In this document: piece by piece, positions 56,237-64,000 of the stretch | How positions within the stretch are numbered: position 1 is the stretch's first letter | Layout of the letters: the number at the start of each line of letters is the position of its first letter | NCBI RefSeq assembly: GCF_028867705.1 | Contig: NZ_CP066171.1 | Location: 2,020,245 to 2,084,244 of the forward strand | Direction: 5' to 3' | Length of the DNA: 64,000 nucleotides | Source: Thermoleophilum album | GTDB taxonomy: Bacteria; Actinomycetota; Thermoleophilia; Solirubrobacterales; Thermoleophilaceae | Program-made: the position numbers and the translations under genes | Notes under the pieces: model-generated | What the model saw: the letters and a program-made list of their open reading frames with translations, nothing else | Told to the model about the DNA's origin: nothing | The model's database searches: none

Positions 56237-56614
56237 ATGGCCAACGAGTACGAACTTTTGCTGCTGATCGACGTCGAGCTTGACGAGGACGATCGTTACG
56301 CGATCGTAGATCGCGTGCGCTCGCTCGTCGAGGCTCACGGCGAGGTCACCGGCGAGCACGACTGGGGTGTGCGCAAGCTCGCCTACGAGATTCGCCACCG
56401 TCCCCAGGCCCACTACTACCTCTTGCAGTTCGACGCCGACGCCGCAGTGGTTCGCGCACTGCCGCGCGAGCTTCGGATAATCGAGGGTCTACTCCGCCAC
56501 CGGCTCGTGAAGCTCGGCAAGCTGCCGCACGAGGCGCCGACACCCGATCGGGGCGAGGACACACGCGACGAGCAGCGCCGGAGCGGTCGGCGCGCCGGCG
56601 CACGTTCCAGCTGA
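56237..56614 (+). CDS. rpsF: 30S ribosomal protein S6
   Basis: 125 residues. YELLLLIDVELDEDDRYAIV, WGVRKLAYEIRHRPQAHYYL and LRIIEGLLRHRLVK are typical of bS6. It binds S18 on the platform of the small subunit. The last 30 residues are a basic/acidic tail, [16 protein letters not shown], a common lineage extension. First gene of rpsF-ssb-rpsR-rplI-dnaB. Confidence 0.95.
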   Translation: MANEYELLLLIDVELDEDDRYAIVDRVRSLVEAHGEVTGEHDWGVRKLAYEIRHRPQAHYYLLQFDADAAVVRALPRELRIIEGLLRHRLVKLGKLPHEAPTPDRGEDTRDEQRRSGRRAGARSS

Positions 56615-56925
56615 CGGACCGATCCCCGCCGATCGGTGTCGAACGTTGCGAGGAGTGTGGACTTCGACCGCTGAGGGGTGAAATCCCCGGGCTCGAGCGC
56701 TTAGCAAGGTGGCGCTGCGTTGTCGCGGTAGCGGCACCGGCGGCGTCAAAGATGGCACCACTCGGCTCGAGAGCCGCCGGCGACAGCCACGGAAATGGCG
56801 CAGAATGCGGTATTAGTCCGCGTCTTCCTTCTGGTGGCAGCCGTCGGCACGGTTAACCTCGGGGGGCGGCGTCGAACATTCAGTTTCCCGAACGCGCAAG
56901 TCCGCAGCCAGGAGGCATCGCAGCG
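56615..56925 (+). other. 311-nt gap between rpsF and ssb, possibly structured
   Basis: Unusually long for this operon. Hairpins that I can see: ACCGATC/GATCGGT (56618-56624 with 56631-56637), GGGG/CCCC around 56674-56690, the inverted repeat CGGCTCGAGAGCCG (about 56763-56776), and GCGG/CCGC around TATTAG. TAACCT at 56854-56859, the same as the riboswitch promoter -10, may be an internal ssb promoter. GGAGG at 56911-56915 is the ssb ribosome site. No gene with family features lies here. Confidence 0.45.
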
Positions 56926-57381
56926 ATGGCAGCCACCAACATCAACCGGGTCGTTATCACCGGCAATCTCACCCGCGACCCCGAACTTCGCTCCACACCC
57001 AACGGCACTTCGGTCTGCAAGCTAAGGATCGCTTGCAACACGCGCCGCCGCGATCCCGGCACGGGTAATTGGGTCGACAAGCCGAACTACTTTGACGTCA
57101 CGGTGTGGGGCGCACAAGGCGAGAACTGCGCCCAGTACCTGCAAAAGGGACGGGCGGTGGCAATCGACGGGCGCCTCGAGTGGCGAGAGTGGGTCGACCA
57201 GAACGGCAACAAGCGCCAGGCAATCGATATCATCGCTGACTCGGTTCAGTTCCTGGGCTCGCGCGACGGCGCCGACAGCGTCTCGCGCTTCGAGCCGCAG
57301 GACGGCATTCCCGCTGACACGTCCGATTTCGAGGACGCGCCGGTCGGGGTGGGCAACGCCACCGACGACATCCCCTTCTGA
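56926..57381 (+). CDS. ssb: single-stranded DNA-binding protein
   Basis: 151 residues. OB-fold: INRVVITGNLTRDPELR, NYFDVTVWGAQGENCAQYL, KGRAVAIDGRLEWREW and RQAIDIIADSVQFLG. The acidic C-terminal tip ends DDIPF, the docking site for replication and repair proteins such as RarA. The linker is short compared with most actinobacterial SSB. ATG 56926 with GGAGG upstream. Confidence 0.95.
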   Translation: MAATNINRVVITGNLTRDPELRSTPNGTSVCKLRIACNTRRRDPGTGNWVDKPNYFDVTVWGAQGENCAQYLQKGRAVAIDGRLEWREWVDQNGNKRQAIDIIADSVQFLGSRDGADSVSRFEPQDGIPADTSDFEDAPVGVGNATDDIPF

Positions 57382-57434
57382 GCACCTGACAACCCTTCAG
57401 ACAGCGAGTTCCGAACGCAACCTGACCAGCCAGC

Positions 57435-57701
57435 GTGGCCAAGAAGCAAAGACAGAAGCGTCGCCGTGACAAGCGCAGCGGTGCCGGTCCTACCAAGCGC
57501 AAGCCGTGCCCGTTCTGCCGCGACAAGATCGACACGGTCGACTACCGCGATGCCGAGGGTTTGCGTCGCTTTCTGAGCGACAAAGGGAAGATCCGCTCGT
57601 CGCGAGTCACCGGCTGCTGCCGCCGCCACCAGTCGCAGTTGGCGCGTGCGATCAAGCGAGCGCGCGAACTCGCGCTGCTGCCGTACGTGATCGAGAAGTA
57701 G
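57435..57701 (+). CDS. rpsR: 30S ribosomal protein S18, zinc type
   Basis: 88 residues. KPCPFCRDKIDTVDYRD and RVTGCCRRHQSQLARAIKRA match bS18; the CPFC and CC-x2-H cysteines show the zinc-binding (C+) form. Basic Lys/Arg start. GTG 57435, 53 nt after ssb. Confidence 0.95.
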   Translation: MAKKQRQKRRRDKRSGAGPTKRKPCPFCRDKIDTVDYRDAEGLRRFLSDKGKIRSSRVTGCCRRHQSQLARAIKRARELALLPYVIEK

Positions 57702-57707
57702 TAGCCG

Positions 57708-58160
57708 ATGGCCAAGGCGATCCTCACCCAGGACGTCGAAGGTCTCGGAGGCCGTGGCGAGGTCGTCGACGTCGCGCCCGGCTACTTGCGTAACTACCTC
57801 GTGCCGCGGCGGCTTGCTCAGGTGGCAACCCCAGCGCTGATCGCCGAAGCTGAGCGACGTCGGGAAGCAGCGGAGCGCGCACGGCGCGAGGCGCAGCAGC
57901 GCGCCGAGGAAACGGCGGCGCTGTTGCGTCGCACCGTGCTCACGATCCCTCACGCCGCTGGCGACGACGGGCGTCTGTTCGGCTCGGTCACGGCGAAGGA
58001 GATCGTCGACGCCATCCGCGAGGCGCGCGGCGTGAAGATCGACCGGCGCAAGGTTCGTCTCGAGGAGCCGATCCGCACGACCGGGACGCACATGGTCACG
58101 GTCGAGGTCGCCGAGGGCGTCACGGCCCAGGTCAAGACGATCGTCACCCCCGAAAGCTAG
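57708..58160 (+). CDS. rplI: 50S ribosomal protein L9
   Basis: 150 residues. MAKAILTQDVEGLGGRGEVV, APGYLRNYLVPRRLAQVAT, the long connecting helix, and DGRLFGSVTAKEIVDAI at the C-terminal domain are characteristic of bL9. 6 nt after rpsR. Confidence 0.95.
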   Translation: MAKAILTQDVEGLGGRGEVVDVAPGYLRNYLVPRRLAQVATPALIAEAERRREAAERARREAQQRAEETAALLRRTVLTIPHAAGDDGRLFGSVTAKEIVDAIREARGVKIDRRKVRLEEPIRTTGTHMVTVEVAEGVTAQVKTIVTPES

Positions 58161-58173
58161 ATCGCCCCAAGCG

Positions 58174-59562
58174 ATGGGCGCCACCGGCGCTAGCCCCGAG
58201 CCGACGAGCGTAGCGCCGCCCCACAACGTCGAGGCCGAGGCGTCGCTGCTGGGGACGATTCTCCTCAGCGATCAAGCCCTCGACGCGGTGCTGCTCGATG
58301 TCGGGCTTCGTGCCGACGACTTCTACCGCCCCCGCCACCAGCTCATCTTCCGGGCCATGATCCGCCTCAAGGAGCGGGCGGAGCCCGAGGCCGTCAACAC
58401 GGTCACAGTCTGCGACGACCTGCGCCGCAATGGGGAGCTCGAGCGCGCCGGCGGCGAGGAGTACGTGCAGTCGCTACCCACCGTAGTGCCGTCACTGGGT
58501 GCCTTCCTCGACTACGCGCGCATCGTCAAGGAGCACGCCCAGTTGCGTCGCCTGCTCGATGCCGCGCAAGAGATCGAGCGGCGCGTGCTCGCCGAGCCGG
58601 GCGACCCGCGGGAACTGATCGCTTGGGCAGAGAACGCCCTGTTCCGCATCGGGCACGACGAGGGCCGCGGCGAGATGCGCTCGCTCGAGGACGTCCTCCA
58701 CGAGGAGGTCGACAAGCTCGAGGAGCTCTCGCGCAAGGGGCTCCACCTCACCGGCGTCCCGTCGGGGTTCTCGGATATCGACGACCTCACCGGCGGTTTC
58801 CAGCCCGGCAACCTGATCGTTCTCGCCGCGCGGCCGTCGATGGGCAAGTCAGCTCTTGCTACCAACATCGCTGAGAACGCCGCCGTCGACGCTGGCGTGC
58901 CGGTGGCGTTGTTCTCGCTCGAGATGTCCGAGACCGAGCTCGCCCACCGCTTCATCGCGTCGCGCGCGCGCTTGTCGAGCGACGAGCTGCGTAAAGGACG
59001 GGTGAAGAGCGACCGCTGGCCGAAGGTGTTGCGCGCGGTCGAGCAGCTCGCGCGCGCTCCGCTGTTCATCGACGACTCGAGCGACATAAGCGTGCTCGAG
59101 ATCCGCGCCAAAGCACGTCGTCTCAAGGCTCGCCACGGACTCGGCCTGGTGATCGTCGACTACCTGCAGCTCGTTCGACCCGACACCACCGCCGACAGCC
59201 GCGTCGAACAGGTCGGACGCATAAGCCGCGGGTTGAAGATCCTCGCGCGCGAGCTGGAGGTGCCGGTGATCGCCGTCTCGCAGCTGTCACGCGCGGTGGA
59301 GTCGCGCAACCCGCCGATCCCGATGCTGTCGGATCTGCGCGAGTCGGGACAGGTCGAGCAGGACGCCGACCTCGTGATGTTCATCTACCGCGACGAGTAC
59401 TACAACGCCGAATCCGAGCGTCCCGGCGAGGCCGACGTGATCATCGCCAAGCACCGCAACGGCCCGATCGGCGAGGTCACGCTCACGTTCCTCCCGAAGT
59501 ACCCGCGCTTCGCGAACCTCTATCGGGAGCCGGCCTCGAGCCCAGTCGAGGTGGAGGTCTGA
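58174..59562 (+). CDS. dnaB: replicative DNA helicase DnaB
   Basis: 462 residues, no intein. N-terminal collar domain PPHNVEAEASLLGTILLSD, then the RecA-type ATPase: LIVLAARPSMGKSALATNIA (Walker A), SLEMSETELAHRFIA, LGLVIVDYLQLV, ISRGLKILARELEVPVIAVS and LRESGQVEQDADLVMFIYRD (arginine finger area). Opens the replication fork as a hexamer. ATG 58174, 13 nt after rplI. Confidence 0.95.
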   Translation: MGATGASPEPTSVAPPHNVEAEASLLGTILLSDQALDAVLLDVGLRADDFYRPRHQLIFRAMIRLKERAEPEAVNTVTVCDDLRRNGELERAGGEEYVQSLPTVVPSLGAFLDYARIVKEHAQLRRLLDAAQEIERRVLAEPGDPRELIAWAENALFRIGHDEGRGEMRSLEDVLHEEVDKLEELSRKGLHLTGVPSGFSDIDDLTGGFQPGNLIVLAARPSMGKSALATNIAENAAVDAGVPVALFSLEMSETELAHRFIASRARLSSDELRKGRVKSDRWPKVLRAVEQLARAPLFIDDSSDISVLEIRAKARRLKARHGLGLVIVDYLQLVRPDTTADSRVEQVGRISRGLKILARELEVPVIAVSQLSRAVESRNPPIPMLSDLRESGQVEQDADLVMFIYRDEYYNAESERPGEADVIIAKHRNGPIGEVTLTFLPKYPRFANLYREPASSPVEVEV

Positions 59563-59644
59563 TGCGAATCCACCCGAAGCGGCCGACGCTGCAGGCCGCC
59601 ACGACTCCCGATCGTCGACCGATCAGAGCGCTGCAGGCGATGGA

Positions 59645-60553
59645 ATGCCGATGACCGTCGACTGGTTTCGACAGCCGCGCACACGGGACAACGAGCCGGA
59701 ACGCTGTCCGTTCGGGCGCTGCGACGGCAGCGGCTGGATCCTCGCCGACGACAGCCACGACGCGCGCCCCTGCGCGTGCCGTGAGCGGCTGATCGCGCGC
59801 AGCGCCGCGCGCGCGCTCGGAACGACCGTTCCGCGCCGCTTTCGCGGGCTCGATTTCCATCGCCGCCCGATCGCCGATCTCGACCCGACGATCGTCGAGT
59901 ACGTACGCGAATACTGCGAGCGGATCGACGAAAACCTCGACGAGGGTCGCGGACTTTGGTTCCACGGCGACGTCGGCACCGGCAAGACGTCGCTGGCGAT
60001 GCTTGTCGCGATGAAAGCCGAGCGCGCCGGTCGTTCGGTGGCGGTCTACTCCGTGCCCCAACTTTTGGCGCGGATCCGCCAGACGTTCGACGGCGCAGGC
60101 ACAACGTACCTCGAGCTCTTCCGGCGTCTCTGCGAGGTCGATCTCTTGGTGCTCGACGATCTCGGCGCCGAGCGGCAAACCGAGTGGGTGCTGGAACAGC
60201 TCTACTCGCTCGTCAACGAACGTTGGCAGAACCGGCGGGCGATCGTGGTCACAACCAATCAGCCCGACAGGCCGCCCGACGGCCCGCTCGAAGACCTACG
60301 CGCAGCGGTCGCGGCGGTGCGCGAAAACGCGCGCGACGCGCTGGCCGGCGACGCTCTGCTGGAGGCGGCCGAGCGGCTCGAGCGGATATGCGAGCGCCTC
60401 GAGGCGCTCGACCTCGCCGACGACATGCTCACACGCTTGCGCGCACAGGTGGGCAGGCGCACGGTCTCGCGCCTGGTCGAGATCTGCGGCGACCCCTTGC
60501 CGATGCAGGGACCGGATATGCGCATCCGCCTCCTCGCCCGCGCTGACTCCTGA
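59645..60553 (+). CDS. DnaC/DnaI-like helicase loader ATPase
   Basis: 302 residues. An N-terminal cysteine cluster (ERCPFGRCDGSGWI then ARPCACRERL) suggests a zinc site like the DnaI loader. AAA+ core: GLWFHGDVGTGKTSLAMLV (Walker A), DLLVLDDLGAERQTEW (Walker B) and AIVVTTNQP (sensor 1). About 50 helical residues (RENARDALAGDALLEAAER then ERICERLEAL) are inserted before GRRTVSRLVEICGDPLP, the sensor 2/Arg region. Directly after dnaB, so a loading partner for DnaB. ATG 59645 or 59651. Confidence 0.85.
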   Translation: MPMTVDWFRQPRTRDNEPERCPFGRCDGSGWILADDSHDARPCACRERLIARSAARALGTTVPRRFRGLDFHRRPIADLDPTIVEYVREYCERIDENLDEGRGLWFHGDVGTGKTSLAMLVAMKAERAGRSVAVYSVPQLLARIRQTFDGAGTTYLELFRRLCEVDLLVLDDLGAERQTEWVLEQLYSLVNERWQNRRAIVVTTNQPDRPPDGPLEDLRAAVAAVRENARDALAGDALLEAAERLERICERLEALDLADDMLTRLRAQVGRRTVSRLVEICGDPLPMQGPDMRIRLLARADS

Positions 60554-61894
<1,341 letters not shown>

Positions 61895-62605
61895 TCACCG
61901 CGCGCGAACGCGGGCGGGAGCGCCGACGACCAGCTCGCCGGGCGGAACATCGCGGGTCACCACGGCTCCGGCGGCCACGAACGCGTCCTCGCCCACTGTC
62001 ACGCCTGGTAGCAAGACTGCGCCCGCTCCGATGCGCGCGCCGCGGCGAACGAGCGGACCGCGTAACGGCTCGCCTGGCGGGCGGCGCCCGGCAGTGCGGT
62101 CGTTCGTGAACGTCACCCCGGGACCGATGAAAACGTCGTCCTCGATGACTGCGGTCGCAGCGAGGTAGCAGTTGCTCTGCACGCGCACGCGTGCTCCGAT
62201 GACGACGTCGCAGTCGACTGCGCTGCCCCGGCCCACAACTGTTCCGTCGCCGATCCGTGCGCGCTCGCGGACGTGCGCCTGGTCGCCGATTACACAGCCG
62301 GCGCCGATCGTCGCGCTCTGCACCACTACGGCGCCGGCGCCCACCACTGTGCCTGCGCCCACGCGGGTGCGGCTAGGAACCTCGCCGCGGTTCCGTGACC
62401 GCTGCCCGAGGGCGACCGGTTTGCCGATCGTCGCGCCGTCTTGGACGACGACACGATCGCCGAGTTCGACACCAGCGTGAACGACCGCGAACGGCCCGAT
62501 CTCGCAACTCGCACCGAGGCGGGCACGGGGGTCGACGAACCGCGGCGGCTCGGCCGGGTCACCGCCCGCGCCGACTCGGTCTGCGAACGGCTCGGGAGGG
62601 CTCAT
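61895..62605 (-). CDS. left-handed beta-helix sugar N-acetyltransferase (WbpD/WlbB-like)
   Basis: 236 residues made of hexapeptide repeats ([37 protein letters not shown]). The segment [20 protein letters not shown] followed by [20 protein letters not shown] and [17 protein letters not shown] is characteristic of UDP-2-acetamido-3-amino-glucuronate acetyltransferases. It would add the acetyl group at C3 of the sugar nucleotide. ATG 62605 overlaps the oxidoreductase stop by 4 nt; its stop abuts the purA stop. Confidence 0.82.
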   Translation of the reverse strand: MSPPEPFADRVGAGGDPAEPPRFVDPRARLGASCEIGPFAVVHAGVELGDRVVVQDGATIGKPVALGQRSRNRGEVPSRTRVGAGTVVGAGAVVVQSATIGAGCVIGDQAHVRERARIGDGTVVGRGSAVDCDVVIGARVRVQSNCYLAATAVIEDDVFIGPGVTFTNDRTAGRRPPGEPLRGPLVRRGARIGAGAVLLPGVTVGEDAFVAAGAVVTRDVPPGELVVGAPARVRAR

Positions 62606-63672
62606 CCTTGGACGTCGAACGTCGGCCGCGCCTCGGCAAGCGGCAACCCGCCCGCAGCCGCTGCGTTAGCGCGAGAGTCGAGCGAACGCTGCAGCGCCTC
62701 GAGCACGCGTACGACGCGCAGACCGGAGTGCTCATCGGAGCGCGGACGCCTACCTGTGGCGATGCACTCGACGAAATGGCGGCACTCGATTCGTAGCGGT
62801 TCCTCGTTCGATACGCGCGGACTCCAGATGTCGCCGCTGCGAGCGATGTACTCGCCGTAGCTTTCGAACTCTTGGTCGAAACCTTTGTCGTAAACGGTGA
62901 CCTTGCGCTCCAGCTCCATGTCGTCGAACGTGGCCATGCGCTGGGCACCGACGACCGTCAATCGCCTTTGCTTGTGGGGATCGAGCCAGGAAAGATGCAG
63001 GTGCGCCGCTACGCCCGACGGGAAGCGCAGGTAACAGAACACGACGTCTTCGATTTCGTCGCGGACGAAGCTCTCGCCGACCGCGTAGCACTCGCAGGGC
63101 TCCTCGCCGACGATCGCTAGCGCCACCGACACGTCGTGCGGACCGAGCGACCAGAGCACGTTTTCGTCGGAGCGCAGTTTCCCGAGGTTGGTGCGCTGGC
63201 TGTAGAGGTAGCGAAGTGCCCCCAGTTGCCCCTCGCGCACGAGTTCCGCAAGCTTGATGACACCCGGGTGGTACTCGAGCAGATGGCCGACCATCACGAT
63301 GCGCTTCGCCGCCGCCGCCGCCGCGACCACCTGCTCGCAGGAAGCAAGATCGTGAGCGAGCGGTTTTTCAACGAAACAGTGTTTGCCGGCAGCCAGAGCG
63401 CGCAGCGCGAGCGGGGCGTGTGTCGGCACCGGCGTGGCGATGGCGATGGCGTCGAGGGAGTCGTCGGCCAGCAGTTCCTCGATGCCGGTGGTGGCGCGCG
63501 CGCTCGGAAAGTGGCGGTGCCAGCGCTCGAGTCGACTCGCGTCGGCGTCGCACAGCCAACGCAGCACGCACCCGGGAAGCGCGGCGAAGTTGCGCGCAAG
63601 ACCGGGCCCCCAGTGACCGAGCCCGACAACGCCGACCGCGACCGGGCGCTCTGTCGTGTGGGTCGCCGTCAC
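62602..63672 (-). CDS. Gfo/Idh/MocA oxidoreductase (WbpB/WlbA-like)
   Basis: 356 residues. NAD fold [36 protein letters not shown], catalytic-loop EKPLAHDL, and [20 protein letters not shown] with GPHDVSVAL at the active site, as in UDP-N-acetylglucosaminuronate 3-oxidases. It oxidises C3 ahead of amination. GTG 63672 overlaps the upstream dehydrogenase stop by 4 nt. The expected aminotransferase (WbpE type) is not in view. Confidence 0.83.
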   Translation of the reverse strand: MTATHTTERPVAVGVVGLGHWGPGLARNFAALPGCVLRWLCDADASRLERWHRHFPSARATTGIEELLADDSLDAIAIATPVPTHAPLALRALAAGKHCFVEKPLAHDLASCEQVVAAAAAAKRIVMVGHLLEYHPGVIKLAELVREGQLGALRYLYSQRTNLGKLRSDENVLWSLGPHDVSVALAIVGEEPCECYAVGESFVRDEIEDVVFCYLRFPSGVAAHLHLSWLDPHKQRRLTVVGAQRMATFDDMELERKVTVYDKGFDQEFESYGEYIARSGDIWSPRVSNEEPLRIECRHFVECIATGRRPRSDEHSGLRVVRVLEALQRSLDSRANAAAAGGLPLAEARPTFDVQG

Positions 63673-64000
63673 AGGCGAACGAGGTTGGCGGCTTTCACGC
63701 CGCGGGTGACGCCACGGAAGTCGACGACGAGCGGCGCCTCGCGTAGAACGCGCTCGACATCGAGCCCGGGGTGGGCCGTCACGATCGCGGCTGCATCGAT
63801 GCCTGCGAGACCCTGCTCGAGCGGTTGCGACCAGAGTTCGAACTCGGGGAGCTCAGGCACCAAGTCGTCGTGATAGGCGAGCTCGGCCCCGCGATCGCGC
63901 AGGATGCGCATGATTTTGAGCGCCGGCGACTCGCGCAGATCCCCCACACCAGCCTTGTACGACACGCCGATGATCAGGATCCGCGATCCGCGGATCGGTT
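63669..64000 (-). CDS. UDP-N-acetylglucosamine 6-dehydrogenase, C-terminal part
   Basis: Cut by the right edge; 110 residues visible. ILIIGVSYKAGVGDLRESPA is the start of the UDP-sugar-binding domain of UDP-glucose/GDP-mannose dehydrogenases, followed by AIVTAHPGLD and VVDFRGVTRG. With the two following genes, the likely substrate is UDP-GlcNAc (WbpA type). Stop overlaps the oxidoreductase start (GTGA). Confidence 0.85.
   Translation of the reverse strand, partial: PIRGSRILIIGVSYKAGVGDLRESPALKIMRILRDRGAELAYHDDLVPELPEFELWSQPLEQGLAGIDAAAIVTAHPGLDVERVLREAPLVVDFRGVTRGVKAANLVRL

Overview
This is an ordinary, gene-dense chromosomal window from a very GC-rich, Gram-positive-type bacterium. I infer a deep-branching actinobacterium of the Thermoleophilia/Solirubrobacterales or Rubrobacter kind. 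The reasons are strong GC bias at third codon positions, many GTG and some TTG starts, an actinobacterial-type c-di-AMP (ydaO) riboswitch ahead of a peptidoglycan hydrolase, a polyprenyl-phosphate-mannose synthase plus a PIG-V-type mannosyltransferase, a zinc-type S18, and a TreT/OtsA trehalose pair. No 16S gene is present, so the lineage is an inference. I see no IS element, prophage, CRISPR array or plasmid-like segment.

Layout. 1-4.7 kb: TSUP permease (cut by the window edge), trehalose-6-phosphate phosphatase, PolX, polyprenyl-phosphate mannose synthase and thioredoxin. 4.7-13.5 kb: IleRS with an inverted GXHH signature, a MerR/B12-fold regulator, fumarase, succinate-semialdehyde dehydrogenase and a SpoIID-type secreted protein. 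13.5-21.7 kb: a long minus-strand run clpP > M20 peptidase > DUF1385 > nicotinate phosphoribosyltransferase > ftsH > methylmalonyl-CoA epimerase > small protein > PAP2 > ychF. 21.7-32.8 kb: hydrolase and rarA, then a tetrapyrrole/cytochrome-c supercluster (siroheme synthase, ccmABCD, hemA, hemC, cobA-hemD fusion, SAM hydrolase, birA) in which most junctions are 4-nt GTGA/ATGA overlaps. 32.9-41 kb: a lineage-type SF2 helicase, TlpA-like lipoprotein, GalT-like enzyme, tRNA-Arg(CCT), pyrE, and a c-di-AMP-riboswitch-controlled M23 endopeptidase closed by a strong terminator. 41-49.8 kb: CPBP protease, HAD hydrolase, PIG-V mannosyltransferase, MscS channel, class A PBP, thiL and a membrane M28-like pseudo-peptidase. 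49.8-55.3 kb: response regulator, histidine kinase and RsbW-like protein, then treT-otsA. 55.3-61.9 kb: a poorly coding stretch, then rpsF-ssb-rpsR-rplI-dnaB, a DnaI-like loader and purA. 61.9-64 kb: three overlapping genes for a UDP-GlcNAc-derived diacetamido uronic acid.

How the parts fit: trehalose is served by three genes (otsB at one end, treT and otsA at the other). The envelope is served by the riboswitch/M23 gene, PBP, CPBP, mannosyltransferases and sugar-nucleotide genes. The 24-33 kb cluster makes heme and siroheme precursors and exports heme for cytochrome c assembly. The replication block couples ssb, DnaB and its likely loader.

The most interesting items are the c-di-AMP riboswitch unit, the GXHH IleRS, the unusual additions in HemC, the siroheme synthase and the helicase loader, the 311-nt non-coding segment inside the rpsF-ssb operon, and repeated -10 boxes a few bases before start codons, which suggest leaderless transcription. 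I found no clear novel multi-gene system. Start sites, where not fixed by an overlap or ribosome binding site, are best estimates.
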